From Physcomitrium patens (Eukaryota > Streptophyta > Bryopsida > Funariales > Funariaceae), in the NCBI RefSeq assembly GCF_000002425.4, contig NC_037253.1, forward strand, positions 15,684,569-15,748,568: a DNA stretch of 64,000 nt, in the 5' to 3' direction. Positions 60,601 to 64,000 of this stretch are shown here, piece after piece (the stretch's first letter is position 1; each line of letters opens with the position of its first letter). The notes below the pieces were generated by a model that had not been told where the DNA came from, made no database searches, and saw only the letters and a list, made by a program, of their open reading frames with translations. A program made the translations under genes and the position numbers.

Positions 60601-62424
60601 CCTTTGTTAAAACATCTAAATAAAAAAGAAGTTAAATTTATAAAGATATTTATAAATCTTAAAAGGTATCACTACTCCTTATTTTAAATCATAGTGTTGA
60701 TTTAAATGTAATAAGCTTATACATTAATTGTGTTTAACTGTAAGTAGACTTTTGGTAAGTAAATCTATGTTGACTTTTAGTGAGTAAATTAGCAGCCATG
60801 TTCTTGGTAGAAATGTAAATAATTTTTACATTGCTAGAAATAACTCAGCTTTTCTTTAAAATAATTTAGATTGTCCTATATTCAATTTGGTTGTAACATC
60901 TTGGATTTTAAGTGAGCTTGATGGCACTTTGATTTTCTAAATATATGATAGTGACACTTGATTGAACATTATTAAGAGCCATTTAGCTTTACTAGGAGCT
61001 TATTAAATAATTGTGCACTTATTTTTTGTTGATTTCAATGCAACAGATTTTTTTATTACAACTTATTCAACTTACAATATGTAAGAAGAATTAACTACAT
61101 TCCAAATAGATGTCTTAAAACTCCACACAAAAATAAATAGAAATAAATTATCTTTAATTAAATAATACATATTTATTTTTAACTATAATTATTATTCTAT
61201 TGATTATTTATTTTTTACACATCCATTCAACCAATATTCATCTTAATTCTTACAATAGATGTCATCTTGTTTTTTTCATCCACAACATTCATCACATTTA
61301 AATTAACAATCTGATCCACTTATTACATTTATTTAAAATAAATAAAATCTATTAACTAAATTATTTGTCCAAATTCAAATTCTATGTCTTTTCTATTCTT
61401 TTTATCCATAATGCATTTATACCAACTAACTAATAGACTTTAATCAACCAAGTAAAAAACTAAGGAGATTTGACACTTCTTAATCCATTGATGCATCTTC
61501 CTTCACAAAATAACATATTATTTTTGCTACTAAGCTCCAAATTGAGTTTAGCTAGTCTTATTAGAAAGGCAACTTAAAGATGCACCTATCCTTTAAAATT
61601 CACCTTCAAATTTATTTAGACATCTCTAATACTACCCCTCAAAGTTGATGCCTTGATTTGTCAAGGCAATACACCATCTTCTACAAAACTAAGCACCATG
61701 GCCTTTTCTTTGATTGCTCTTCAATGAGCTTAAGCTTATTAGAATTTGAACTTCAAATGAAACCTTCTTCTAGAAACTAAGCCCTTTCTTTATCTAAGTC
61801 CTCTTGATCTTGCCTTCAAAAGTTGTATCTTCAATCAATAGCTTAATTTTGAGACATTACATCCTTAGTCACTGAAACATGTACTGCTATTTCATCCTAC
61901 CTTTAAAATTATCAAATCTTAGCCCTTTAAAAACTAGATTGTATTAGTTCTTCAATTTTTTTTTTATTGCTACCTAACTTGTAAGTAATATAATGTGGTC
62001 TTTTAAAATAGAACTACCAAATTATGTAGACTATATACCATCCTTTACCAAATTGGATGATTCTTTTATATTTAAATACTTTATATTCTGAAATTTAAGG
62101 AAAAAAAGAAAAGAAAAGAAAAAGAAAGAGACCAAAACTACTTTAAAAAGCCTAAATAAATTTGGCAAAGTTTTTTGCATTCACAAAAAGAAGAAATCTA
62201 GACTATATAAGCCTATGGAACTTTTTATACTATTGCCCTAAGACCTAAGAGTGACAATCATATTTCTACTCTTAAACTTAAAAGAGCCTAAATGAAGATT
62301 GATAGACCTAATTGATTCAAAGACATGAAAGGTAAGAACTTGTAAAATATAAATAAATAAGTAAGACATAAATTAAAGATTATAAAAAAAGATGAAAAAT
62401 TATATATATTTAAGATGAGAATAG

Positions 62425-62780
62425 AATAGCTATTGCTAAAGACAAAAAACTAAAGATTCTTAAAACTATCATGAAACAAGAAAAGAGTTGATAAGAATAA
62501 AGAAGGCTCCACTCTTGCTTCCATATATATATTATCTACTAAAAAACCATGTAGCAATGTCCTATGTGCTTCATGACAAGTATCTAACTTGTAAAATAAG
62601 TTTTCAATAGGTATACCACATGGCCATCTTGTAAAACACGTGTCCAACTTTTTAGCCAAGTTTCTAACCTATTGATCACCTACAAACATGTTTAAAATTA
62701 TATCTATATCTATAGAGCTTCTATAAAGTTTCTCAAAAAGATATAAATAATTCAACTTATTTCTATCTAACTCTACTATT
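62425..62780 (+). repeat. Dispersed LTR-like repeat family C, copy 3
   Basis: Blocks ATAGCTATTGCTAAAGAC, CTCCACTCTTGCTTCCATAT, AGCAATGTCCTATGTG, TAACTTGTAAAATAAGTTTT and CCAAGTTTCTAACCTATTGA match, in order, the copies at 47433-47900 and, inverted, at 4640-5155. The 5' TG end seen in the other two copies is not clear here. Non-coding. Confidence 0.55.
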
Positions 62781-63277
62781 TAACCAAGTAAATAGACTAG
62801 TAATTATATCTATAATCATTAAAATTTAAGATCAAGATTGATGGCCATCAAATAAACCATATAATTATTTTTATTATCTAAGCTAACTTCATTATTGTAT
62901 TTAAAAAATATTTTCTAATAAATATTAAAAACTTACATATTATTATAATTTATGAAGATTACAAATACTTAAATTTAGATTAAAATTCAATTAATTCTAA
63001 ATTATTAAATATTCTCATATATTATAATTACCAAGTAAATATAATAATAATTTTTTTTTCTTATTAACATTTTAAGTCTAATTTATAATTTTTATTTTTA
63101 TTTTAATAAAAAAATATCCTTTATAATATATAATTAGATATTTAGTACATTTTAAGAAAACTTGAATTAATTCAATAAAAGTCCAATAATTCTTCTAAGA
63201 ATTTGAAAGACATTGTATATTTAATTGATAAAATATAACTTATTTAATCTAGTACTAATTAAAGCATACATAAAAAA

Positions 63278-63283
<6 letters not shown>

Positions 63284-63325
<42 letters not shown>
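63284..63325. repeat. (TA)n microsatellite
   Basis: The longest pure TA tract of the window, about 42 bases. Confidence 0.93.
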
Positions 63326-63329
<4 letters not shown>

Positions 63330-64000
63330 AAAATAATATTCTTGTAGAATTTATTTTTATCTATATTTGAAAAAAATCAACTTTAAATAATTTCTTATGA
63401 TATTCCCTGGGAGTTTAAATAAGGATATGTGCATGCATATTAAACTTTATAAGCAAAAATTTAATATATATTGTTAAAAAAAATTTGGAATTTTATTTTG
63501 TTACTTATAGGTCACTTATGATCTTGATATATTTATATTTACTACAAGTCTAAGAAAAATCATTTTGAATTAAAAGAAAGAACTTATTGAGTTTTTTACA
63601 ATAATATATGTAGATAATTTTTAATAAATAATGTTTCATCCACAAATATAGCCATAATTATAAATTTAATTTGATTCTGACGTATATAAATATTATTTCA
63701 ACTTTTATTTATATAAAATTATTTGATAGAAGCAATGAAGTTATTTTTTTGTCCCATAATTTAATTTTTTAATCTATAGAAAGATTTTTTTAATTTTAAT
63801 TTTTTTTATTTATATTTAAAATCAAGACTTAAAAAAAATTAATTGAAAATGTGATAAGACCTTTTAATAACTCTATAAAATCCTTTTTTTTAAATAGCCA
63901 TTTAAAAATATTTTATAGACATCCATTTAATTTACAAGCAAGCCATAACAAGTAGCATATTCAATAAGACTATATCATAAGAATAATTTTGATAAGAATA

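Larger units (their letters stand above)
60600..64000. other. AT-rich gene-free region to the right edge
   Basis: This is very AT-rich DNA with a family C repeat copy (62425-62780), an A/G run near 62101-62128 and a long (TA)n tract (63284-63325). The frame at 62450-62659 lies inside the repeat. No gene is visible. Confidence 0.7.

Noticed and set aside
62450-62659. 69-codon frame on the minus strand
   Set aside because: It translates family C repeat sequence and is not a gene.

Overview
The window looks like a nuclear segment of a land plant, most probably a bryophyte (moss-like). Eight intron-bearing or histone genes sit in GC-richer islands separated by long, very AT-rich gaps full of (TA)n microsatellites and dispersed repeats. 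Several genes encode plant proteins: a chloroplast-type aspartate aminotransferase, a PYG7/Ycf37-type photosystem I assembly TPR protein, a CXE11/16-type carboxylesterase and a plant ABCC transporter. A gene resembling TTC29, a protein of motile flagella, fits a plant with swimming sperm rather than a flowering plant. The species call is inference. The splice models were built by eye from GT-AG (one GC-AG) sites, and the summed exon lengths keep frame to the stop codon in six genes.

Layout. 1-3970: a 62-bp satellite array running off the left edge. 3971-8949: AT-rich DNA with an LTR-like repeat, a GC-richer unassigned island (5880-7250) and the upstream region of the ABC transporter. 8950-16545 (+): a 15-exon, 1500-residue ABCC transporter. 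17887-18297 (-): an intronless histone H3 with mixed H3.1/H3.3 signature residues. 18600-22900: AT-rich gap. 23088-25478 (+): PYG7-like TPR gene. 26307-29710 (+): 11-exon plastid aspartate aminotransferase. 34170-35218 (-): secreted SOUL haem-binding protein. 36474-37858 (-): carboxylesterase. 44133-45609 (+): ENTH-domain epsin-like protein. 45610-49600: repeat-rich gap. 49604-52534 (-): 11-exon TTC29-like TPR protein. 54307-57615 (-): 7-exon, 844-residue fusion of a universal-stress-protein-like domain to an archaeal-type 3-dehydroquinate synthase (DHQS II). 57616-64000: unassigned, then AT-rich repeats.

The genes do not form an operon or an obvious pathway cluster. Two serve plastid functions (amino-acid metabolism, photosystem I assembly), and the DHQS-II domain is linked by family to aromatic precursor chemistry. 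The others serve transport, chromatin, vesicle traffic, esterase and probable flagellar roles.

The most unusual observations are the USP-DHQS II fusion (both domains meet inside one uninterrupted exon), the 62-bp satellite with visible block duplications in multiples of its unit, the mixed-signature histone H3, the TTC29-like gene, and three families of dispersed repeats, each present at least twice. One of these families is a MITE-like element with terminal inverted repeats.
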